From Hippasteria phrygiana (Eukaryota > Echinodermata > Asteroidea > Valvatida > Goniasteridae), in NCBI GenBank assembly GCA_037893225.1, contig JAZGUH010001235.1, positions 496,001 through 560,000 on the forward strand: a stretch of 64,000 nucleotides of DNA, in the 5' to 3' direction. Each line of letters opens with the position of its first letter. Position 1 is the first letter of the stretch. Under the pieces are notes generated by a model. It saw only the letters and a list, made by a program, of their open reading frames with translations, was not told the origin of the DNA and made no database searches. Position numbers and translations under genes: made by a program. Below, one piece after another: positions 1 to 12,300 of this stretch.

Positions 1-29
1 TGAATTTGGTTGATATTTCATGCAATTAT

Positions 30-2150
30 GAATGAGTAAAGCAAGTCATACCCTAGGGAATTTGACAGGCATGGAGCAATAAATAGAATGTAATATGCAC
101 ACAGATGTTGGCCGGAAAGAAAATAAACATTGCGAGGTTTGAATTTTCTCCACAAGTTTTAACTCTAAGAAGCCGCCGATAATTGCAGCATGTAGCGCCA
201 GATCTAAGCTATCCATACATGTCAAAATTACTGAATGTGGTTGATATTTCATGCAATTATGAATGAGTAAAGCAAGTCCATACACCAGGGATTTTGACAG
301 GCATGGAGCAATAAATAGGAGGTAATCTGCACACAGATGGTGGCCAGGAAGAAAATATACATTGCGAGGTTTGAATTTTCTCCACAAGTGTTAACTCTAA
401 GAAGCCGCCGATAATTGCAACATGTAGCGCCAGATCTAAGCTATCCATACATGTCAAAATTACTGAATTTGGTTGATATTTCATGCAATTATGAATGAGT
501 AAAGCAAGTCCATACCCCATGGAATTTGACATGCATGGAGCAATAAATAGGAGGTAATCTGCACACAGATGGTGGCCAGGAAGAAAATATACATTGCGAG
601 GTTTGAATTTTCTCCACAAGTGTTAACTCTAAGAAGCCGCCGATAATTGCAACATGTAGCGCCAGATCTAAGCTATCCATACATGTCAAAATTACTGAAT
701 TTGGTTGATATTTCATGCAATTATGAATGAGTAAAGCAAGTCCATACCCCAGGGATTTTGACAGGCATGGAGCAATAAATAGGAGGTAATCTGCACACAG
801 ATGGTGGCCAGGAAGAAAATATACATTGCGAGGTTTGAATTTTCTCCACAAGTGTTAACTCTAAGAAGCCGCCGATAATTGCAACATGTAACGCCAGATC
901 TAAGCTATCCATACATGTCAAAATTACTGAATTTGGTTGATATTTCATGCAATTATGAATGAGTAAAGCAAGTCATACCCCAGGGAATTTGACAGGCATG
1001 GGGCAATAAATAGAAGGTAATATGCACACAGATGTTGGCCGGAAAGAAAATAAACATTGCGAGGTTTGAATTTTCTCAACAAGTTTTAACTCTAAGAAGC
1101 CGCCGATAATTGCAACATGTAGCGCCAGATCTAAGCTATCCATACATGTCAAAAGTACTGAATTTGGTTGATATTTCATGCAATTATGAATGAGTAAAGC
1201 AAGTCCATACCCCATGGAATTTGACAGGCATGGAGCAATAAATAAAAGGTAATCTGCACACAGATGGTGGCCGGGAAGAAAATAAACATTGCGAGGTTTG
1301 AATTTTCTCCACAAGTGTTAACTCTAAGAAGCCGCCGATAATTGCAACATGTAGCGCCAGATCTAAGCTATCCATACATGTCAAAATTACTGAATTTGGT
1401 TGATATTTCATGCAATTATGAATGAGTAAAGCAAGTCCATACCCCAGGGAATTTGACAGACATGGAGCAATAAATAAAAGGTAATCTGAACACAGATGGT
1501 GGCCGGGAAGAAAATAAACATTGCGAGGTTTGAATTTTCTCCACAAGTGTTAACTCTAAGAAGCCGCCGATAATTGCAACATGTAGCGCCAGATCTAAGC
1601 TATCCATACATGTCAAAATTACTGAATTTGGTTGATATTTCATGCAATTATGAATGAGTAAAGCAAGTCCATACCCCATGGAATTTGACATGCATGGAGC
1701 AATAAATAGACGGTAACATGTACACAGATGTTGGCCGGAAAGAAAATAAACATTGCGAGGTTTGAATTTTCTCCACAAGTTTTAACTCTAAGAAGCCGCC
1801 GATAATTGCAGCATGTAGCGCCAGATCTAAGCTATCCATACATGTCAAAATTACTGAATTTGGTTGATATTTCATGCAATTATGAATGAGTAAAGCAAGT
1901 CCATACCCCAGGGATTTTGACAGGCATGGAGCAATAAATAGGAGGTAATCTGCACACAGATGTTGGCCGGAAAGAAAATAAACATTGCGAGGTTTGAATT
2001 TTCTCCACAAGTTTTAACTCTAAGAAGCCGCCGATAATTGCAACATGTAGCGCCAGATCTAAGCTATCCATACATGTCAAAAGTACTGAATTTGGTTGAT
2101 ATTTCATGCAATTATGAATGAGTAAAGCAAGTCCATACCCCAGGGAATTT
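30..2150. repeat. Higher-order block shared with 20,256-22,376 and in part with 41,116-42,005
   Basis: Nine successive units carry the same order of variants as the units starting near 20,256 (constant offset 20,226). The order opens with the 231-bp ccctaggg unit, then a unit with gaatgtggttg upstream and cataccaggg-type change (catacaccaggg), then catggaatttgacatgc, and so on. The match ends near 2,150, where this copy has gacatgcatgg and the other has gacaggcatgg with aaaagg. A third copy starts at 41,116 and follows for about four units, until aaaagtactg replaces aaaattactg near 42,009. Confidence 0.85.
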
Positions 2151-2160
2151 GACATGCATG

Positions 2161-2280
2161 GAGCAATAAATAGGAGGTAATCTGCACACAGATGGTGGCC
2201 AGGAAGAAAATAAACATTGCGAGCAATAAATAAAAGGTAATCTGCACACAGATGGTGGCCGGGAAGAAAATAAACATTGC
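2161..2280. repeat. 60-bp partial duplication inside one satellite unit (292-bp unit)
   Basis: Bases 2161-2220 and 2221-2280 are two adjacent copies of the 60-bp stretch from gagcaataaata to aaacattgc. They differ at two variable sites (taggagg against taaaagg, and ccaggaag against ccgggaag), so the second copy carries the alleles of another unit type. The join uses a gag shared by gagcaataaa and gcgaggtttg. This is the only unit of about 292 bp seen in the array. Confidence 0.93.
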
Positions 2281-2399
2281 GAGGTTTGAATTTTCTCCAC
2301 AAGTGTTAACTCTAAGAAGCCGCCGATAATTGCAACATGTAGCGCCAGATCTAAGCTATCCATACATGTCAAAATTACTGAATTTGGTTGATATTTCAT

Positions 2400-3030
2400 G
2401 CAATTATGAATGAGTAAAGCAAGTCCATACCCCAGGGATTTTGACAGGCATGGAGCAATAAATAGGAGGTAATCTGCACACAGATTGTGGCCAGGAAGAA
2501 AATATACATTGCGAGGTTTGAATTTTCACAACAAGTGTTAACTCTAAGAAGCCGCCGATAATTGCAAAATGTAGCGCCAGATCTAAGCTATCCATACATG
2601 TCAAAATTACTGAATTTGGTTGATATTTCATGCAATTATGAATGAGTAAAGCAAGTCCATACCCCAGGGAATTTGACATGCATGGAGCAATAAATAGACG
2701 GTAACATGTACACAGATGTTGGCCGGAAAGAAAATAAACATTGCGAGGTTTGAATTTTCTCCACAAGTGTTAACTCTAAGAAGCCGCCGATAATTGCAAC
2801 ATGTAGCGCCAGATCTAAGCTATCCATACATGTCAAAATTACTGAATTTGGTTGATATTTCATGCAATTATGAATGAGTAAAGCAAGTCCATACCCCAGG
2901 GAATTTGACAGGCATGGAGCAATAAATAAAAGGTAATCTGCACACAGATGGTGGCCGGGAAGAAAATAAACATTGCGAGGTTTGAATTTTCTCCACAAGT
3001 GTTAAATCTAAGAAGCCGCCGATACTTGCA
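2400..3030. repeat. Rare-variant block repeated at 45,745-46,375 (offset 43,345)
   Basis: Three neighbouring units share a set of rare changes with units 43,345 bp away: cagattgtggcc (2481 and 45,826), ttttcacaac, gcaaaatgtag, gttaaatctaag and gatacttgcaac (3021 and about 46,366). The set is seen together only at these two places. The copies separate near 3,036, where this one has catggagcgcc. Confidence 0.88.
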
Positions 3031-6000
3031 ACATGGAGCGCCAGATCTAAGCTATCCATACATGTCAACATTACTGAATTTGGTTGATATTTCATGCAAT
3101 TATGAATGAGTAAAGCAAGTCCATACCCCAGGGAATTTGACAGACATGGAGCAATAAATAAAAGGTAATCTGAACACAGATGGTGGCCGGGAAGAAAATA
3201 AACATTGCGAGGTTTGAATTTTCTCCACAAGTGTTAACTCTAAGAAGCCGCCGATAATTGCAACATGTAGCGCCAGATCTAAGCTATCCATACATGTCAA
3301 AATTACTGAATGTGGTTGATATTTCATGCAATTATGAATGAGTAAAGCAAGTCCATACCCCATGGAATTTGACATGCATGGAGCAATAAATAGACGGTAA
3401 CATGTACACAGATGTTGGCCGGAAAGAAAATAAACATTGCGAGGTTTGAATTTTCTCCACAAGTTTTAACTCTAAGAAGCCGCCGATAATTGCAACATGT
3501 AGCGCCAGATCTAAGCTATCCATACATGTCAAAATTACTGAATTTGGTTGATATTTCATGCAATTATGAATGAGTAAAGCAAGTCCATACCCCAGGGATT
3601 TTGACAGGCATGGAGCAATAAATAAAAGGTAATCTGCACACAGATGGTGGCCGGGAAGAAAATAAACATTGCGAGGTTTGAATTTTCTCCACAAGTGTTA
3701 ACTCTAAGAAGCCGCCGATAATTGCAACATGTAGCGCCAGATCTAAGCTATCCATACATGTCAAAATTACTGAATTTGGTTGATATTTCATGCAATTATG
3801 AATGAGTAAAGCAAGTCATACCCTAGGGAATTTGACAGGCATGGAGCAATAAATAGAATGTAATATGCACACAGATGTTGGCCGGAAAGAAAATAAACAT
3901 TGCGAGGTTTGAATTTTCTCCACAAGTTTTAACTCTAAGAAGCCGACGATAATTGCAGCATGTAGCGCCAGATCTAAGCTATCCATACATGTCAAAATTA
4001 CTGAATTTGGTTGATATTTCATGCAATTATGAATGAGTAAAGCAAGTCCATACCCCAGGGATTTTGACAGGCATGGAGCAATAAATAGGAGGTAATCTGC
4101 ACACAGATGGTGGCCAGGAAGAAAATATACATTGCGAGGTTTGAATTTTCTCCACAAGTGTTAACTCTAAGAAGCCGCCGATAATTGCAACATGTAGCGC
4201 CAGATCTAAGCTATCCATACATGTCAAAATTACTGAATTTGGTTGATATTTCATGCAATTATGAATGAGTAAAGCAAGTCCATACCCCAGGGAATTTGAC
4301 ATGCATAGAGCAATAAATAGACCCTAACATGTACACAGATGTTGGCCGGAAAGAAAATAAACATTGCGAGGTTTGAATTTTCTCCACAAGTTTTAACTCT
4401 AAGAAGCCGCCGATAATTGCAACATGTAACGCCAGATCTAAGCTATCCATACATGTCAAAATTACTGAATTTGGTTGATATTTCATGCAATTATGAATGA
4501 GTAAAGCAAGTCCATACCCCAGGGATTTTGACAGGCATGGAGCAATAAATAGGAGGTAATCTGCACACAGATGGTGGCCAGGAAGAAAATATACATTGCG
4601 AGGTTTGAATTTTCTCCACAAGTGTTAACTCTAAGAAGCCGCCGATAATTGCAACATGTAGCGCCAGATCTAAGCTATCCATACATGTCAAAATTACTGA
4701 ATTTGGTTGATATTTCATGCAATTATGAATGAGTAAAGCAAGTCCATACCCCAGGGAATTTGACATGCATAGAGCAATAAATAGACCCTAACATGTACAC
4801 AGATGTTGGCCGGAAAGAAAATAAACATTGCGAGGTTTGAATTTTCTCCACAAGTTTTAACTCTAAGAAGCCGCCGATAATTGCAACATGTAACGCCAGA
4901 TCTAAGCTATCCATACATGTCAAAATTACTGAATTTGGTTGATATTTCATGCAATTATGAATGAGTAAAGCAAGTCATACCCCAGGGAATTTGACAGGCA
5001 TGGGGCAATAAATAGAAGGTAATATGCACACAGATGTTGGCCGGAAAGAAAATAAACATTGCGAGGTTTGAATTTTCTCAACAAGTTTTAACTCTAAGAA
5101 GCCGCCGATAATTGCAACATGTAGCGCCAGATCTAAGCTATCCATACATGTCAAAAGTACTGAATTTGGTTGATATTTCATGCAATTATGAATGAGTAAA
5201 GCAAGTCCATACCCCAGGGAATTTGACAGGCATGGAGCAATAAATAAAAGGTAATCTGCACACAGATGGTGGCCGGGAAGAAAATAAACATTGCGAGGTT
5301 TGAATTTTCTCCACAAGTGTTAACTCTAAGAAGCCGCCGATAATTGCAACATGTAGCGCCAGATCTAAGCTATCCATACATGTCAAAATTACTGAATTTG
5401 GTTGATATTTCATGCAATTATGAATGAGTAAAGCAAGTCCATACCCCAGGAAATTTGACAGACATGGAGCAATAAATAAAAGGTAATCTGAACACAGATG
5501 GTGGCCGGGAAGAAAATAAACATTGCGAGGTTTGAATTTTCTCCACAAGTGTTAACTCTAAGAAGCCGCCGATAATTGCAACATGTAGCGCCAGATCTAA
5601 GCTATCCATACATGTCAAAATTACTGAATTTGGTTGATATTTCATGCAATTATGAATGAGTAAAGCAAGTCCATACCCCATGGAATTTGACATGCATGGA
5701 GCAATAAATAGACGGTAACATGTACACAGATGTTGGCCGGAAAGAAAATAAACATTGCGAGGTTTGAATTTTCTCCACAAGTGTTAACTCTAAGAAGCCG
5801 CCGATAATTGCAACATGTAGCGCCAGATCTAAGCTATCCATACATGTCAAAATTACTGAATTTGGTTGATATTTCATGCAATTATGAATGAGTAAAGCAA
5901 GTCATACCCTATTGAATTTGACAGGCATGGAGCAATAAATAGAATGTAATATGCACACAGATGTTGGCCGGAAAGAAAATAAACATTGCGAGGTTTGAAT

Positions 6001-7277
6001 TTTCTCCACAAGTTTTAACTCTAAGAAGCCGCCGATAATTGCAGCATGTAGCGCCAGATCTAAGCTATCCATACATGTCAAAATTACTGAATTTGGTTGA
6101 TATTTCATGCAATTATGAATGAGTAAAGCAAGTCCATACCCCAGGGATTTTGACAGGCATGGAGCAATAAATAGGAGGTAATCTGCACACAGATGTTGGC
6201 CGGAAAGAAAATAAACATTGCGAGGTTTGAATTTTCTCCACAAGTTTTAACTCTAAGAAGCCGCCGATAATTGCAACATGTAGCGCCAGATCTAAGCTAT
6301 CCATACATGTCAAAAGTACTGAATTTGGTTGATATTTCATGCAATTATGAATGAGTAAAGCAAGTCCATACCCCAGGGAATTTGACAGGCATGGAGCAAT
6401 AAATAAAAGGTAATCTGCACACAGATGTTGGCCGGAAAGAAAATAAACATTGCGAGGTTTGAATTTTCTCCACAAGTTTTAACTCTAAGAAGCCGCCGAT
6501 AATTGCAACATGTAGCGCCAGATCTAAGCTATCCATACATGTCAAAATTACTGAATTTGGTTGATATTTCATGCAATTATGAATGAGTAAAGCAAGTCCA
6601 TACCCCAGGGATTTTGACAGGCATGGAGCAATAAATAGGAGGTAATCTGCACACAGATGGTGGCCAGGAAGAAAATAAACATTGCGAGGTTTGAATTTTC
6701 TCCACAAGTGTTAACTCTAAGAAGCCGCCGATAATTGCAACATGTAGCGCCAGATCTAAGCTATCCATACATGTCAACATTACTGAATTTGGTTGATATT
6801 TCATGCAATTATGAATGAGTAAAGCAAGTCCATACCCCATGGAATTTGACATGCATGGAGCAATAAATAGACGGTAACATGTACACAGATGTTGGCCGGA
6901 AAGAAAATAAACATTGCGAGGTTTGAATTTTCTCCACAAGTTTTAACTCTAAGAAGCCGCCGATAATTGCAACATGTAGCGCCAGATCTAAGCTATCCAT
7001 ACATGTCAAAATTACTGAATTTGGTTGATATTTCATGCAATTATGAATGAGTAAAGCAAGTCCATACCCCAGGGATTTTGACAGGCATGGAGCAATAAAT
7101 AAAAGGTAATCTGCACACAGATGGTGGCCGGAAAGAAAATAAACATTGCGAGGTTTGAATTTTCTCCACAAGTGTTAACTCTAAGAAGCCGCCGATAATT
7201 GCAACATGTAGCGCCAGATCTAAGCTATCCATACATGTCAAAATTACTGAATTTGGTTGATATTTCATGCAATTATG

Positions 7278-9364
7278 AATGAGTAAAGCAAGTCATACCC
7301 TAGGGAATTTGACAGGCATGGAGCAATAAATAGAATGTAATATGCACACAGATGTTGGCCGGAAAGAAAATAAACATTGCGAGGTTTGAATTTTCTCCAC
7401 AAGTTTTAACTCTAAGAAGCCGCCGATAATTGCAGCATGTAGCGCCAGATCTAAGCTATCCATACATGTCAAAATTACTGAATGTGGTTGATATTTCATG
7501 CAATTATGAATGAGTAAAGCAAGTCCATACACCAGGGATTTTGACAGGCATGGAGCAATAAATAGGAGGTAATCTGCACACAGATGGTGGCCAGGAAGAA
7601 AATATACATTGCGAGGTTTGAATTTTCTCCACAAGTGTTAACTCTAAGAAGCCGCCGATAATTGCAACATGTAGCGCCAGATCTAAGCTATCCATACATG
7701 TCAAAATTACTGAATTTGGTTGATATTTCATGCAATTATGAATGAGTAAAGCAAGTCCATACCCCAGGGAATTTGACATGCATAGAGCAATAAATAGACC
7801 CTAACATGTACACAGATGTTGGCCGGAAAGAAAATAAACATTGCGAGGTTTGAATTTTCTCCACAAGTTTTAACTCTAAGAAGCCGCCGATAATTGCAAC
7901 ATGTAACGCCAGATCTAAGCTATCCATACATGTCAAAATTACTGAATTTGGTTGATATTTCATGCAATTATGAATGAGTAAAGCAAGTCATACCCCAGGG
8001 AATTTGACAGGCATGGGGCAATAAATAGAAGGTAATATGCACACAGATGTTGGCCGGAAAGAAAATAAACATTGCGAGGTTTGAATTTTCTCAACAAGTT
8101 TTAACTCTAAGAAGCCGCCGATAATTGCAACATGTAGCGCCAGATCTAAGCTATCCATACATGTCAAAAGTACTGAATTTGGTTGATATTTCATGCAATT
8201 ATGAATGAGTAAAGCAAGTCCATACCCCAGGGAATTTGACAGGCATGGAGCAATAAATAAAAGGTAATCTGCACACAGATGGTGGCCGGGAAGAAAATAA
8301 ACATTGCGAGGTTTGAATTTTCTCCACAAGTGTTAACTCTAAGAAGCCGCCGATAATTGCAACATGTAGCGCCAGATCTAAGCTATCCATACATGTCAAA
8401 ATTACTGAATTTGGTTGATATTTCATGCAATTATGAATGAGTAAAGCAAGTCCATACCCCAGGGAATTTGACAGCCATGGAGCAATAAATAAAAGGTAAT
8501 CTGAACACAGATGGTGGCCGGGAAGAAAATAAACATTGCGAGGTTTGAATTTTCTCCACAAGTGTTAACTCTAAGAAGCCGCCGATAATTGCAACATGTA
8601 GCGCCAGATCTAAGCTATCCATACATGTCAAAATTACTGAATTTGGTTGATATTTCATGCAATTATGAATGAGTAAAGCAAGTCCATACCCCATGGAATT
8701 TGACATGCATGGAGCAATAAATAGACGGTAACATGTACACAGATGTTGGCCGGAAAGAAAATAAACATTGCGAGGTTTGAATTTTCTCCACAAGTTTTAA
8801 CTCTAAGAAGCCGCCGATAATTGCAGCATGTAGCGCCAGATCTAAGCTATTCATACATGTCAAAATTACTGAATTTGGTTGATATTTCATGCAATTATGA
8901 ATGAGTAAAGCAAGTCCATACCCCAGGGATTTTGACAGGCATGGAGCAATAAATAGGAGGTAATCTGCACACAGATGTTGGCCGGAAAGAAAATAAACAT
9001 TGCGAGGTTCGAATTTTCTCCACAAGTTTTAACTCTAAGAAGCCGCCGATAATTGCAACATGTAGCGCCAGATCTAAGCTATCCATACATGTCAAAAGTA
9101 CTGAATTTGGTTGATATTTCATGCAATTATGAATGAGTAAAGCAAGTCCATACCCCAGGGAATTTGACATGCATGGAGCAATAAATAGGAGGTAATCTGC
9201 ACACAGATGGTGGCCAGGAAGAAAATAAACATTGCGAGGTTTGAATTTTCTCCACAAGTGTTAACTCTAAGAAGCCGCCGATAATTGCAACATGTAGCGC
9301 CAGATCTAAGCTATCCATACATGTCAAAATTACTGAATTTGGTTGATATTTCATGCAATTATGA
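7278..9364. repeat. Eight/nine-unit higher-order block, recurring at 9.4, 12.2, 15.9, 23.3 and 25.4 kb
   Basis: The sequence of unit types ccctaggg(231), ccagggatttt with tatacattgc, gacatgcatagagc with aatagaccc and gtaacgcc, then ccccaggg(231) with ctcaacaag, then several 232-bp units, recurs in the same order beginning near 7293, 9379, 12161, 15869 and 23286, and from 25352 with its first unit replaced. Copies are 8, 9 or more units long because whole units have been gained or lost. The pair at about 23.5-25.3 kb and 25.35-27.2 kb is a tandem duplication with offset 1,855 bp. Confidence 0.75.
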
Positions 9365-12300
9365 ATGAGTAAAGCAAGTCATACCCTAGGGAATTTGACA
9401 GGCATGGAGCAATAAATAGAATGTAATATGCACACAGATGTTGGCCGGAAAGAAAATAAACATTGCGAGGTTTGAATTTTCTCCACAAGTTTTAACTCTA
9501 AGAAGCCGCCGATAATTGCAGCATGTAGCGCCAGATCTAAGCTATCCATACATGTCAAAATTACTGAATTTGGTTGATATTTCATGCAATTATGAATGAG
9601 TAAAGCAAGTCCATACCCCAGGGATTTTGACAGGCATGGAGCAATAAATAGGAGGTAATCTGCACACAGATGGTGGCCAGGAAGAAAATATACATTGCGA
9701 GGTTTGAATTTTCTCCACAAGTGTTAACTCTAAGAAGCCGCCGATAATTGCAACATGTAGCGCCAGATCTAAGCTATCCATACATGTCAAAATTACTGAA
9801 TTTGGTTGATATTTCATGCAATTATGAATGAGTAAAGCAAGTCCATACCCCAGGGAATTTGACATGCATAGAGCAATAAATAGACCCTAACATGTACACA
9901 GATGTTGGCCGGAAAGAAAATAAACATTGCGAGGTTTGAATTTTCTCCACAAGTTTTAACTCTAAGAAGCCGCCGATAATTGCAACATGTAACGCCAGAT
10001 CTAAGCTATCCATACATGTCAAAATTACTGAATTTGGTTGATATTTCATGCAATTATGAATGAGTAAAGCAAGTCATACCCCAGGGAATTTGACAGGCAT
10101 GGGGCAATAAATAGAAGGTAATATGCACACAGATGTTGGCCGGAAAGAAAATAAACATTGCGAGGTTTGAATTTTCTCAACAAGTTTTAACTCTAAGAAG
10201 CCGCCGATAATTGCAACATGTAGCGCCAGATCTAAGCTATCCATACATGTCAAAAGTACTGAATTTGGTTGATATTTCATGCAATTATGAATGAGTAAAG
10301 CAAGTCCATACCCCAGGGAATTTGACAGGCATGGAGCAATAAATAAAAGGTAATCTGCACACAGATGGTGGCCGGGAAGAAAATAAACATTGCGAGGTTT
10401 GAATTTTCTCCACAAGTGTTAACTCTAAGAAGCCGCCGATAATTGCAACATGTAGCGCCAGATCTAAGCTATCCATACATGTCAAAATTACTGAATTTGG
10501 TTGATATTTCATGCAATTATGAATGAGTAAAGCAAGTCCATACCCCAGGAAATTTGACAGACATGGAGCAATAAATAAAAGGTAATCTGAACACAGATGG
10601 TGGCCGGGAAGAAAATAAACATTGCGAGGTTTGAATTTTCTCCACAAGTGTTAACTCTAAGAAGCCGCCGATAATTGCAACATGTAGCGCCAGATCTAAG
10701 CTATCCATACATGTCAAAATTACTGAATTTGGTTGATATTTCATGCAATTATGAATGAGTAAAGCAAGTCCATACCCCATGGAATTTGACATGCATGGAG
10801 CAATAAATAGACGGTAACATGTACACAGATGTTGGCCGGAAAGAAAATAAACATTGCGAGGTTTGAATTTTCTCCACAAGTTTTAACTCTAAGAAGCCGC
10901 CGATAATTGCAACATGTAGCGCCAGATCTAAGCTATCCATACATGTCAAAATTACTGAATTTGGTTGATATTTCATGCAATTATGAATGAGTAAAGCAAG
11001 TCCATACCCCAGGGATTTTGACAGGCATGGAGCAATAAATAGGAGGTAATCTGCACACAGATGTTGGCCGGAAAGAAAATAAACATTGCGAGGTTTGAAT
11101 TTTCTCCACAAGTTTTAACTCTAAGAAGCCGCCGATAATTGCAACATGTAGCGCCAGATCTAAGCTATCCATACATGTCAAAAGTACTGAATTTGGTTGA
11201 TATTTCATGCAATTATGAATGAGTAAAGCAAGTCCATACCCCAGGGAATTTGACAGGCATGGAGCAATAAATAAAAGGTAATCTGCACACAGATGTTGGC
11301 CGGAAAGAAAATAAACATTGCGAGGTTTGAATTTTCTCCACAAGTTTTAACTCTAAGAAGCCGCCGATAATTGCAACATGTAGCGCCAGATCTAAGCTAT
11401 CCATACATGTCAAAATTACTGAATTTGGTTGATATTTCATGCAATTATGAATGAGTAAAGCAAGTCCATACCCCAGGGATTTTGACAGGCATGGAGCAAT
11501 AAATAGGAGGTAATCTGCACACAGATGGTGGCCAGGAAGAAAATAAACATTGCGAGGTTTGAATTTTCTCCACAAGTGTTAACTCTAAGAAGCCGCCGAT
11601 AATTGCAACATGTAGCGCCAGATCTAAGCTATCCATACATGTCAACATTACTGAATTTGGTTGATATTTCATGCAATTATGAATGAGTAAAGCAAGTCCA
11701 TACCCCATGGAATTTGACATGCATGGAGCAATAAATAGACGGTAACATGTACACAGATGTTGGCCGGAAAGAAAATAAACATTGCGAGGTTTGAATTTTC
11801 TCCACAAGTTTTAACTCTAAGAAGCCGCCGATAATTGCAACATGTAGCGCCAGATCTAAGCTATCCATACATGTCAAAATTACTGAATTTGGTTGATATT
11901 TCATGCAATTATGAATGAGTAAAGCAAGTCCATACCCCAGGGATTTTGACAGGCATGGAGCAATAAATAAAAGGTAATCTGCACACAGATGGTGGCCGGA
12001 AAGAAAATAAACATTGCGAGGTTTGAATTTTCTCCACAAGTGTTAACTCTAAGAAGCCGCCGATAATTGCAACATGTAGCGCCAGATCTAAGCTATCCAT
12101 ACATGTCAAAATTACTGAATTTGGTTGATATTTCATGCAATTATGAATGAGTAAAGCAAGTCATACCCTAGGGAATTTGACAGGCATGGAGCAATAAATA
12201 GAATGTAATATGCACACAGATGTTGGCCGGAAAGAAAATAAACATTGCGAGGTTTGAATTTTCTCCACAAGTTTTAACTCTAAGAAGCCGCCGATAATTG

